A DNA stretch of 53,772 nt from an uncultured Collinsella sp. (GTDB taxonomy: Bacteria; Actinomycetota; Coriobacteriia; Coriobacteriales; Coriobacteriaceae): the NCBI GenBank assembly GCA_902479135.1, contig CABSNU010000015.1, forward strand, positions 1 through 53,772, given 5' to 3'. Below, one piece after another: positions 25,760 through 33,627 of this stretch; within the stretch, counting starts at the first letter, position 1, and each line of letters begins with the position of its first letter. Made by a program: the position numbers and the translations under genes. The notes below the pieces were generated by a model. The model ran no database searches, was not told where the DNA came from, and worked only from the letters and a program-made list of their open reading frames with translations.

Positions 25760-26059
25760 CGTGCTTCTCCCTTCTTGCTCGCCGGGTGCCTGTCTGGGCT
25801 TCGAAGTGATTCGCCATCTAGCGTGAAACAAAGTTGTGAGGCGTTGGAACAATGTTCTGTTGTTTTATCGTTTTCGTGCCGTTGTTTCACGGCTCATAAG
25901 ATAGCAGCTCAAGATGAGATTGCGCCGGGGAAGCACCGATTTACCGTGAACGGTAGGAAATCAGCGGTGAAACGCTATTTCACCGCTTATGAAACATTTT
26001 GCTTTATTTTCACCTCTCTTGACCTAAGATACGAAGCAAACTAGGGCCAAGGAGTAACC
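25760..26059. promoter_or_regulatory. Divergent control region with RpiR-type operator candidates
   Basis: This 300-nt region lies between the MFS-PTS genes and rpiR and holds no gene. GCGGTGAAA (25964-25972) / TTTCACCGC (25978-25986) is a perfect inverted repeat with a 5-nt gap. Half-sites TGAAAC recur near 25824 and 25991, and GTTTCA near 25884. A second small palindrome, ACCGTGAACGGT, lies near 25943. TGAAA-N-TTTCA patterns are typical of RpiR-family targets. Confidence 0.6.
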
Positions 26060-26923
26060 ATGGATAAGACAGGGGATGTGCTCAGCCACATCTGCGCGGT
26101 CATGAACAGCCTATCCCCCTCGGAGAAGGCAATCGCAACGTATGTGCTCGACCACCCGTCGGACGTCGCAACGATGACCGTCCGCGAACTCGCCGCAGGA
26201 ACCGGTACGTCACCGGCGTCTGTTTCGAGGTTCGCAAGGACGCTTGACTACCGAACCTATTCGGACATGCGTCTGGCGCTCGGCATATCCATCAGCAGGG
26301 CCTCCGGCGAGGAAAAGGCCACGGGCGGCAAGGTTGCTCTGGACGACGTCGAGGGCTCCATTAAGTACGTCCTGTCTCACAAGGTCAAGGAGCTCTCCCA
26401 AACCGCCTCGCTCATTGACTCCGATGACTTTTCGGCAGTCGTCAATCTGCTCCACAACGCCAACCTCGTCCTGATTGCGGGCGTCGGCAACTCGATTAGC
26501 ATGGGCGTAAACGCGGCGTTCAAGCTCTCACAGGTTGGAGTCAGGGCGTTTTGCCCCAGTACCACCGATGCCATGGTCTCCGCCGCAACCAGCCTCAAGG
26601 AGAATGACATCCTGCTCGTCATTTCGACGTCCGGATACTCGAAGCGCCTCGTCAACATATTCGACTCTGCCGAGGATTCGAACACCCCCATCATCATGAT
26701 CACAGACAACCCAGATACGCCGCTCGCGAAGCGTGCCACGTATATCATCCGAGCCATCTCGCGAGATCAGGCCATCACCGGAACCGAGGTCGCCTTCTCG
26801 CACAGCTCGATCAACTTCGTCATCGAGCTGCTGTTCCTCTTCCTGACCTCTTGCTGGGATGACCCGGTAGAGTTTAACAGGATCATCTCGAAGAATCTCT
26901 TGGGAGACAGGCAATACAGCTAG
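26060..26923 (+). CDS. RpiR-family transcriptional regulator
   Basis: This 287-aa protein has an N-terminal HTH_6 domain (MTVRELAAGTGTSPASVSRF) and a SIS sugar-phosphate-binding domain from about 130 (VLIAGVGNSISMGVNAAFKL, LLVISTSGYSKRLVNIF). It is divergent from the MFS-PTS operon and likely senses a phosphorylated intermediate. AAGGAG precedes the ATG. A HAD phosphatase gene follows 49 nt downstream. Confidence 0.9.
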   Translation: MDKTGDVLSHICAVMNSLSPSEKAIATYVLDHPSDVATMTVRELAAGTGTSPASVSRFARTLDYRTYSDMRLALGISISRASGEEKATGGKVALDDVEGSIKYVLSHKVKELSQTASLIDSDDFSAVVNLLHNANLVLIAGVGNSISMGVNAAFKLSQVGVRAFCPSTTDAMVSAATSLKENDILLVISTSGYSKRLVNIFDSAEDSNTPIIMITDNPDTPLAKRATYIIRAISRDQAITGTEVAFSHSSINFVIELLFLFLTSCWDDPVEFNRIISKNLLGDRQYS

Positions 26924-26972
26924 GACGACGCACACCGGCGCACCGACGCCCAGACCGAAACGGGAGGACCCC

Positions 26973-27800
26973 TTGATAAAGCTCATCCTCGCAGACATGG
27001 ACGGGACCCTGCTGCCGTTTGGCTCAAGGGTCGTATCGGAGCGCACGCACAGCGCGATTCTTTCGGCGCTTGATGCGGGCATCGCGTTCGGCCCCGCAAG
27101 CGGCCGCGACTACGCCGACCTGGCCGATGCCTTTGACGGCGACGCGCGCTGTTTCTCGACCGGCATCATGGCCAACGGAAAGAAGGTCTTCTCCAGCGGC
27201 GAACTCGTGTTCAAAAAGACGCTCTCGACGGAGGCCCTCGTCAAGCTCGATAGCGCCGTACGCCCCTACGCGGGGACGTCACTCTGGCTAGTCGCCGATG
27301 TCGATGAGACAGGCAAACGCTGCGAGCAGTTCCTCTGCGCCGTCGAGCCTGGCGACGAATTCGCCCTGGAAATCGTTAAGGACTCCGGAAGAGACATGGC
27401 GCTCGGAGACGTGCCCACGAACCGTGACGTCATCACCGCCGGCATCTTCGTCAACGTCAGCTCCGCCCCGACGAAAGTCGTTCGGAGTCGATGCAAGGAA
27501 GCCTGCCCAGAGCTTGATTTCCCCTCGCCCGTCCCATTCTTCCTCGATGTTGTTCCGGCTGGCTGGAGCAAGGTAAACGGACTCGACGCGCTTCTCGGCA
27601 GCCTTGGGGTCACGCTGGACGAGGTCGCTTTTATCGGAGACTCGGAAAACGACGTGACGCTCCTCGAAAAGGTGCCGAACTCCTACGCAGTCGCGGGCGC
27701 GATGCCAGAGGCGAAGGCCGCGGCCCATCACCTGATCGGGGACGCAGCCGAGGACTCCGTCGCGAAGCTCATCGAACAGATTGTCCAGCAGCGAGGCTAG
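26973..27800 (+). CDS. HAD-superfamily (Cof-type) hydrolase
   Basis: This 275-aa phosphatase has motif 1 DMDGTLL (nucleophile Asp8, Asp10), a C2-type cap domain and motif 4 FIGDSENDVTLL. The start is TTG at 26973, seven nt after GGGAGG; no ATG fits the conserved N-terminus. It is cotranscribed with rpiR and probably dephosphorylates a sugar phosphate of the island's pathway. It is not the missing part of the HAD remnant at 18345: it is complete and only distantly similar. Confidence 0.88.
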   Translation: MIKLILADMDGTLLPFGSRVVSERTHSAILSALDAGIAFGPASGRDYADLADAFDGDARCFSTGIMANGKKVFSSGELVFKKTLSTEALVKLDSAVRPYAGTSLWLVADVDETGKRCEQFLCAVEPGDEFALEIVKDSGRDMALGDVPTNRDVITAGIFVNVSSAPTKVVRSRCKEACPELDFPSPVPFFLDVVPAGWSKVNGLDALLGSLGVTLDEVAFIGDSENDVTLLEKVPNSYAVAGAMPEAKAAAHHLIGDAAEDSVAKLIEQIVQQRG

Positions 27801-27852
27801 GGTTCCGCCAGCGAGGCATGCGCCGCGTGCCTCGTCATCCGTTCGTGGCGCG

Positions 27853-28002
27853 CTACCTCGTGACGATCCAGAGCGTGGCCATCGTCGCGACGCCGATGCC
27901 TACGATGAGCGCGACCCACAGGACGCGGACCACGAGGTTCATGTCGCCCGCCACCACCATGTCGTTCGCGTGCCAGAACCAGCTCTCGTTTCCCTCGCGC
28001 AT
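27853..28002 (-). CDS. Small single-helix membrane protein
   Basis: This 49-aa frame starts at ATG 28002 behind AAGGGAGGG, an excellent ribosome site, and reads MREGNESWFWHAND at its N-terminus. A membrane helix spans about residues 22-46 (VVRVLWVALIVGIGVATMAT), and it ends WIVTR. No family is recognised. It is convergent with the HAD gene at the right edge of the island. Confidence 0.6.
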   Translation of the reverse strand: MREGNESWFWHANDMVVAGDMNLVVRVLWVALIVGIGVATMATLWIVTR

Positions 28003-28253
28003 GATGCCCTCCCTTGGCCTCGATTACGCCATCTATGGCCGAGCAATCGCAGGTCACGTGCCATGGATTTGCCCTACGCCCAGCTTTCAGTTCTGTAAGG
28101 CGGCGGGAGCCTGTGCGAGGCCCCGAGTCCTGAGGCTGTTGCAATGAAAATGGGAATCAAGGAGCACGCATCAATCATATAGGTTCCTTTCGGGGGCGGG
28201 GGCAAACGGAGCATCCATCATATAATGGAGCGACGCAACCAGAGAGGTCACCC
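28003..28253. other. Intergenic region upstream of rlmKL
   Basis: No gene is seen. A consensus -10 TATAAT lies at 28221-28226, 28 nt before the rlmKL start, without a clear -35. It marks the right edge of the presumed acquired region. Confidence 0.5.
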
Positions 28254-30812
28254 ATGGAATTTTATGCAAGCTGCCCCGAGGGCTTTGAGTCCGCACTCGC
28301 CGACGAGCTTAAACGCCTCGGGCTTTCGCATGTCCGCCGCCTAAAGGGCCGCGCCACGTTTGAGGGCGAGCTTGAACAGGGCTACCGCGCATGCCTGTGG
28401 TCGCGCCTGGCAAGCCGCGTGTTCGTGGTGCTCGGACGCTTTGAGGCGCAGGATGCCGACGAGCTGTACGACGGCGTTTACGACATCGCTTGGGAGAACA
28501 TCGTCCGTGCGCACGCCACCATCGCCATCACCGCCCGCGGCGTGACCGAGCAGCTGCGCAACACGCGCTTCTCCGCCCTGCGCGCCAAGGATGCGCTGTG
28601 CGACCGCCTGGCCGAGGCCACGGGCCGTCGTGCCGACGTCGACGCCGCCGACCCCGACGTTCACCTGCTGCTTTCGCTGCGCCAGCGCCGCGCGAGCATC
28701 AGCCTGGATCTTTCGGGCGATCCGCTGTTCAAGCGCCTGCCGCCCGCCGCGACCCGCGCCGGCGAGGGCACGCACGTGCTGCGCCCCGACTACGCCGCAC
28801 TGGTGCTGGCGCAGGTTGGCTGGACCGCGCTGTGCGAGCACGAGCTGACGGTCGACGATTACGAGAACGAGGCCCTGCCCACGCTGGTCGACGCCTCATG
28901 CGCCGGCGGCGGTCTGCTGCTGGAGGCCGTGAATATCCTGACCGACCGTGCACCGGGCGCTGCCCGCGAGCACTGGGGATTTGAGGGCTGGCAGCTGCAC
29001 GATGCCGCCCTGTGGGAGCAGCTGCTTGCCGAGGCTCGTGAACGCGAGGCCACCGCGCGCGAGCGCCAGGCGCGCATCGTTGCCGTGGACATTGACCCCG
29101 CCGCCCGAAAGACCGCCGAGCGCATGGTCAAGTGCGCCGGATACAAGCGCTTTGTCGATTTTTGCGCCGCCAAGTCTGCCACCGTGCTGGATCACGCGGG
29201 CGCTGTCGCCGGCGCCGCCATCGTCGCGGACACCACCGAGACCCCACTATCGCTCATGCACGACGCCATGACGCTCATCGGCGAGCTGCGCCGCGCGCCC
29301 GAGCTTGCTTCGGCACCGGTCGCCGCGCTCACCCGCGACGGATTGCTGGCCCGCGCGCTCCACGCCGAGCCCGAGCGTTCGATCGCCATCATGCCCAATA
29401 ACGAGGAGGCGGCTCTTGAGGTTTGGCCCTCGCTCGACCACGCCGCCGCGGCATTCGAAGCTGCGACCAGCGCAGATGCCGAGGAGCAGACCGCAGATGC
29501 CCAAGACGAAGCCGCCGACGCCCTCATGCCCGAACCTGCCGCCACGCTCGACCTGGGTGACGGCAAGCCGCTGCCCGTGCTCATCCCCGAGTCCGAGCAG
29601 TTCGCCAACCGCCTGCGCAAGAATGCCCGTCTGCGCCGCAAGTGGGCCAAGCGCGAGGGCGTGAGCTGCTACCGCGTCTACGATGCCGACCTACCCGACT
29701 ACTCCGCCGCCATCGACCTGTACGAGGGCTGCCCGCAGACGCCGGGCCGCTGGCTCGTCATCGCCGAATACGCCGCGCCCAAGACCATCGACCCCGCGCT
29801 GGCCCAGGCCCGCATGCTCGACATCTTGGCCATTGCGCCCCGCATCCTGGATGTTCCCGCCGAGCATGTGCACGCCAAGGCCCGCATGCGTTCGCGCGGC
29901 GGCTCGCAGTACGGCAAGCAGGGCGCCGGCAAGGGCGGCTCGGGCGAGCGCGCCAATATCGCACGCCGTCGTCTGCCGCTCATCGAAGAGGGTGGACTCA
30001 CCTTTGCCGTCAACTTTGATGACTACCTGGATGTGGGCATCTTCTTGGATCACCGCGTCACCCGCAACCTGGTGCGCGAGCACGCCAAACAGGCACGCCG
30101 CTTCCTCAACCTGTTCGCCTACACCGGCACCGCCACCTGCTATGCGGCAGACGGCGGCGTCGAGGAAACTGTGACGGTCGATCTTTCCAACACCTACCTG
30201 GACTGGGCCGAGCGCAACATGCGCCAGAACGGCTTTGTGGGGCCGCAGCATCACTTTGTGCGCGACGACGTGCTCGCCTGGATTCGTGACCAGCGCCAGA
30301 CGCGCAACCGCTGGGACCTGATCTTTGTCGACCCGCCCACGTTCTCGAACTCGTCCAAGATGGGCCGTCGCACCTGGGATGTTCAGCGCGACCATGTCGA
30401 GCTTTTGGCCGGCGTATCGCGCCTGCTCGCGCAGGGCGGCCATGCCATCTTTAGCTGCAACCTGCGCGGCTTCCGCCCCGAAACGCGCAAGCTCGCACGC
30501 GCGGGCGTGGTGCTGGAGGACATTACGGCACAGACCATCCCCGAGGATTTCGCGCGCAACCAGAAGGTGCACCATTGCTATATCGTGCGCCGCCTGCCCA
30601 TCGAGGACGCCATGGCCGAAGTCGGCTTTAGCGCCGAGGAGATTGCCGAGCGAACCGAGGAGCTGCGCAGCCCCGAAACCCGCAAGCCTCGCGCAACGGC
30701 GCCCGCGCACGCGCAGGCCGGCAACGGCAAGCCTAACTTTGTCGGCAAGCCCTCCCCCGCCGGCAAGCCCAAAAAGAAAAAGTTCTACGCCAGCAAGCCC
30801 AAAGGCAAATAA
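28254..30812 (+). CDS. rlmL: Bifunctional 23S rRNA methyltransferase RlmKL (RlmL half degenerate)
   Basis: This 852-aa protein has the RlmKL layout: an N-terminal THUMP RNA-binding region (about 40-160), an RlmL methyltransferase fold, an acidic/Ala linker (about 400-440) and the RlmK methyltransferase (about 520-800). The RlmK half keeps FLNLFAYTGTATC and DPPTFSNS (near 692). The RlmL half has VDASCAGGGLLLEA where DPxCGSGT is usual. I find no NPPY catalytic motif; the corresponding region reads IVADTTETPLSLMHDA. So m7G2069 formation is plausible while m2G2445 formation is doubtful. The C-terminal ~50 residues are a Lys/Ala/Pro-rich tail. Confidence 0.88.
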   Translation: MEFYASCPEGFESALADELKRLGLSHVRRLKGRATFEGELEQGYRACLWSRLASRVFVVLGRFEAQDADELYDGVYDIAWENIVRAHATIAITARGVTEQLRNTRFSALRAKDALCDRLAEATGRRADVDAADPDVHLLLSLRQRRASISLDLSGDPLFKRLPPAATRAGEGTHVLRPDYAALVLAQVGWTALCEHELTVDDYENEALPTLVDASCAGGGLLLEAVNILTDRAPGAAREHWGFEGWQLHDAALWEQLLAEAREREATARERQARIVAVDIDPAARKTAERMVKCAGYKRFVDFCAAKSATVLDHAGAVAGAAIVADTTETPLSLMHDAMTLIGELRRAPELASAPVAALTRDGLLARALHAEPERSIAIMPNNEEAALEVWPSLDHAAAAFEAATSADAEEQTADAQDEAADALMPEPAATLDLGDGKPLPVLIPESEQFANRLRKNARLRRKWAKREGVSCYRVYDADLPDYSAAIDLYEGCPQTPGRWLVIAEYAAPKTIDPALAQARMLDILAIAPRILDVPAEHVHAKARMRSRGGSQYGKQGAGKGGSGERANIARRRLPLIEEGGLTFAVNFDDYLDVGIFLDHRVTRNLVREHAKQARRFLNLFAYTGTATCYAADGGVEETVTVDLSNTYLDWAERNMRQNGFVGPQHHFVRDDVLAWIRDQRQTRNRWDLIFVDPPTFSNSSKMGRRTWDVQRDHVELLAGVSRLLAQGGHAIFSCNLRGFRPETRKLARAGVVLEDITAQTIPEDFARNQKVHHCYIVRRLPIEDAMAEVGFSAEEIAERTEELRSPETRKPRATAPAHAQAGNGKPNFVGKPSPAGKPKKKKFYASKPKGK

Positions 30813-30816
30813 CAAA

Positions 30817-30881
30817 GTTGCGGTGGAATACGGACTGTTTTGCCTGGAATTAGGCAAATTTAGACCGTATTTCACCGCAAC
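30817..30881. terminator. Long inverted repeat between convergent rlmKL and kdpE
   Basis: The arms at 30817-30844 and 30853-30881 (GTTGCGGTG-AATACGG... with its complement) pair with a few mismatches around a short loop. It is the likely bidirectional terminator, and its length suggests an intergenic repeat element. Confidence 0.7.
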
Positions 30882-30906
30882 TCATATTGGGATGGCGGAT
30901 GCCGAC

Positions 30907-31620
30907 CTATCCCTGGATGACCAATCGGTAACCAATACCCACGTGCGTTTGGATATAGCGCGGATGCGCGGGGTCGGACTCGATCTTCTTACGCAACGTG
31001 CCCATAAAGACGCGCAGGCTTGCCAGGTCGCTCTTGGTCGCCGTGCCCCAAATCTCGTGCAGGATAAACTGGTGCGTCAGTACCTTGTCGGCGTTATGCG
31101 CCAGCAGGCACAAGAGCTTATACTCGATCGGCGTCAGATGCAGCTCCTCGCCATCCATCGTGGCGATGCCGGCATCAAAATCGATATGCAGCTCACCGGT
31201 ATCGAACGAGCCCTCGGAGGCAACGCCGCCCGTTTGCGCATACGAAAGGCGCCTGAGTGTCGTACGAATGCGCGCGAGCAGCTCCTCGACCGAAAACGGC
31301 TTGGTCAGGTAATCGTCGGCGCCGGCATCGAGTGCGCGGATCTTGTCCGCGTCCTCGCTGCGCGCCGAAACCACGATGATCGGCATGCCCGACCATGCGC
31401 GCACCGACTCCACCACCTTGACGCCGTCCATATCGGGCAGGCCCAGATCGAGTAGCACGATGCTCGGCGCCTGCGACGAGGCAGCGGCAATAGCGGCATG
31501 GGCGGTCTCCACGGCCATATGGCGCAAGCCGTGCGCCTCGAGCGCGGCAACAATAAGATTGCGAACGGCGGGGTCGTCCTCAACGACCAAGATGAGCGGT
31601 TTTACGGCAGAGTTCGGCAC
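30907..31620 (-). CDS. kdpE: KdpE-like response regulator
   Basis: This 237-aa OmpR/PhoB-type regulator has a receiver domain with the acidic pair VVEDD, phospho-acceptor Asp near 57 (VLLDLGLPD) and Lys in YLTKPF. A winged-helix DNA-binding domain ends in RYIQTHVGIGYRLV. GTG 31620 follows AAGGAG 4 nt after the kdpD stop; the longer frame to 31701 would overlap kdpD. Its target is probably the kup promoter rather than a kdpFABC operon, since no Kdp ATPase is in the window. Confidence 0.88.
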   Translation of the reverse strand: MPNSAVKPLILVVEDDPAVRNLIVAALEAHGLRHMAVETAHAAIAAASSQAPSIVLLDLGLPDMDGVKVVESVRAWSGMPIIVVSARSEDADKIRALDAGADDYLTKPFSVEELLARIRTTLRRLSYAQTGGVASEGSFDTGELHIDFDAGIATMDGEELHLTPIEYKLLCLLAHNADKVLTHQFILHEIWGTATKSDLASLRVFMGTLRKKIESDPAHPRYIQTHVGIGYRLVIQG

Positions 31621-31624
31621 AGCG

Positions 31625-33250
31625 CTACTCCTTATCAAACGAAACATCGGCGACGGGAAGCTCAATCGTAAAGACCGAGCCGTGCGGGTCCGCCGCGGCA
31701 ACCTCTATGCTACCGCCATGCGCCAGCGCAATGGAGCGGCAGAGCGAAAGACCCAGACCCACGCTGCGATGGCTGTCGGCAAGACCGTGGTTGGCGGTGT
31801 AGAACGACTCAAAGATTCGCTCGCGGTCCTCGGGCGCAATGCCCGGGCCGTCATCGGCCACCGAGCACGCCACGCGTCCATCGTCGACGCCAATCGAAAT
31901 CACGATATGCGAGCCTGCGGGCGTATAGGTGATGGCGTTGTTCACCAGATTGACCACCAGCTGCACCATCAGACGCGCGTCGACGTTAACGAGCGCCGGC
32001 TCATCGCACGCCACCACCTTAAGGTCGTGCTCACGCACGGCCGGACTTACGTGGCGCAGCGCCTCCTCGACGATATCGTCCATGAGCTCGAGCGTAGTCG
32101 ACAGATGCATGCCGCCACCCTCGAGTTTGGTGATGGCGAGCAGATTCTCGACGGTGGCGTTGAGCCACAGCGCATCCGAGCGAATGGATAGAAGCAGGCC
32201 GCGGCGCGTCTGGGCATCGAGCACCGCGGTGCCGGTCGAGCCCTGATCGAGCAGCACGTCGGCATTACCCGAAATGCTGGTAAGCGGCGTGCGCAGATCG
32301 TGCGAGATGGAGCGCAGCAGGTTGGCGCGCAGCTGTTCGTTTTTGGCGAGCACCGCCGCTTCCTCGCGGGCCTCCATCGCGCGGGCGCGGTCGAGCGCCA
32401 GCTCGCCTTCGCTCACGATGGCATCGGCAAGTGTCCGTTCCTCATGCGTCAGCACGTCGGGCTCGGCAACGATAGCCAGCACGCCCACCACCGAGGCGGG
32501 GTCGCCCGAGCGCACGAAGCCGTCGCCCGTGCGAACCGTCAGGTAGATGCCATAAAACGCCGATCCGCCAAACGTGGCGTCAAGCGGCGTTCCCACGTAG
32601 GCGGACGCCGAGAGCCGCGGCGGCATCTGCGGCGCCAGCTCGTGCACCGGCGCGGCATCGCCCACGGCTGTGTACGTCGCACGCGGCAGCAGGTCATCGC
32701 CCTCGGCGTCGGCGCTGTACCACACGACCGGACAGCCCGAAAGACGCGCCAGCTGCGTGGCCATGGCATGGACAATCTGCTGCTGATCGGCGCACCGCTG
32801 CAGCATGCGGTTGGTCTCGAGCACCATATGCGTGCGGCGGTCGCTAGCGGCAGCCTGTGCCAAGGCGCGGCGCAGGGCCAACGCAATCGAGCTCGACACA
32901 AGCGAGACCACGAACATGATGAAGAACATGCCGGGATAGCCGCGGTCGATAAGCGACAGCGAGTAGCGCGGGTCGACAAACAAGAAGTTGTAGAGCGCCA
33001 CGGCGGCAGCCGAGCTCAGCAAGCAATACAGGCGACTCCAGGTAAAGAATGCGCACAGCTGAACGGCGAACACATAGACGATCATGATGCTCGGCGCGAG
33101 ACCCGGATGGTCGAGCAGCGCGCCCACAATCGTCGCCGCGACCAGCAGCCCCACCGATACGCAGGCGTCATACAGAGGAGTGCGGCGCGTCAGCGTTGTG
33201 CGCCGCCACCAAAAGCTATCGGCAATATCGCCGTCCGTACGGACGTCCAT
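31625..33250 (-). CDS. Short KdpD-like sensor histidine kinase
   Basis: This 541-aa kinase has four closely spaced membrane helices (DUF4118-like, about 25-125), then a GAF-like region, a HisKA helix with SISHDLRTPL (His near 315) and an HATPase domain with NNAITYTP and DDGPGIA. Full-length KdpD (about 880-900 aa) carries an N-terminal Walker-type KdpD domain and a USP domain; both are absent. The start follows GAGAGAGGGG, and no upstream frame continues. It precedes kdpE by 4 nt. The lost cytosolic input domain suggests that K+ or c-di-AMP sensing, if kept, uses another route. Confidence 0.85.
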   Translation of the reverse strand: MDVRTDGDIADSFWWRRTTLTRRTPLYDACVSVGLLVAATIVGALLDHPGLAPSIMIVYVFAVQLCAFFTWSRLYCLLSSAAAVALYNFLFVDPRYSLSLIDRGYPGMFFIMFVVSLVSSSIALALRRALAQAAASDRRTHMVLETNRMLQRCADQQQIVHAMATQLARLSGCPVVWYSADAEGDDLLPRATYTAVGDAAPVHELAPQMPPRLSASAYVGTPLDATFGGSAFYGIYLTVRTGDGFVRSGDPASVVGVLAIVAEPDVLTHEERTLADAIVSEGELALDRARAMEAREEAAVLAKNEQLRANLLRSISHDLRTPLTSISGNADVLLDQGSTGTAVLDAQTRRGLLLSIRSDALWLNATVENLLAITKLEGGGMHLSTTLELMDDIVEEALRHVSPAVREHDLKVVACDEPALVNVDARLMVQLVVNLVNNAITYTPAGSHIVISIGVDDGRVACSVADDGPGIAPEDRERIFESFYTANHGLADSHRSVGLGLSLCRSIALAHGGSIEVAAADPHGSVFTIELPVADVSFDKE

Positions 33251-33277
33251 CAGCGTCCCGCCCCTCTCTCAAAAACA

Positions 33278-33332
33278 AAAACCACCACAAAGGGGACAGG
33301 CACCCTTGTGGTGGTTTCCCCTTGTGGTGGTT
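33278..33332 (-). promoter_or_regulatory. Attenuator-like alternative hairpins upstream of kdpD
   Basis: One arm, AACCACCACAAAGGGG (about 33280-33295), can pair with either of two tandem complements, 33303-33317 and 33318-33332 (each CCCTTGTGGTGGTT-like). In the direction of kdpD transcription the stem is followed by GTTTTTGTTTTTG, then the kdpD ribosome site. This looks like a terminator that limits read-through from kup and the small ORF into kdpDE. Confidence 0.6.
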
Positions 33333-33363
33333 CCAAGTGTAAAGCCTTTGCAACCTGCGGTCG

Positions 33364-33558
33364 TTAGACAAACAGCACGTGCGCGAGCAGTGCGCACACG
33401 CACGCCGCGACAAGCACCGTCACCACGATCGAAATCACGCGGTCGGCCATGTCCATGTTGGCCCGATTCGTAAAGAACCGATCTTCGGCAGCATCGGCGC
33501 GTACCTCACGCACCAGCTCGGTCGCAAGATCGCAACCGTCAAGCACCTTTGCATCCAT
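33364..33558 (-). CDS. Small membrane protein in the potassium operon
   Basis: This 64-aa protein starts at ATG 33558 behind GGGAGGAAACC. Residues 1-38 are charged and soluble (MDAKVLDGCDLATELVREV). Residues about 39-63 form one membrane helix (VISIVVTVLVAACVCALLAH). No known family is recognised. It lies between kup and the short kdpD on the same strand, which suggests a partner of the transporter or of the kinase. Confidence 0.75.
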   Translation of the reverse strand: MDAKVLDGCDLATELVREVRADAAEDRFFTNRANMDMADRVISIVVTVLVAACVCALLAHVLFV

Positions 33559-33627
33559 GGTTTCCTCCCAGGACTCAATCTCCGTCATTACAAGCCCGCC
33601 CGTTCGCAGACAAACCTCGAGCGTCGA

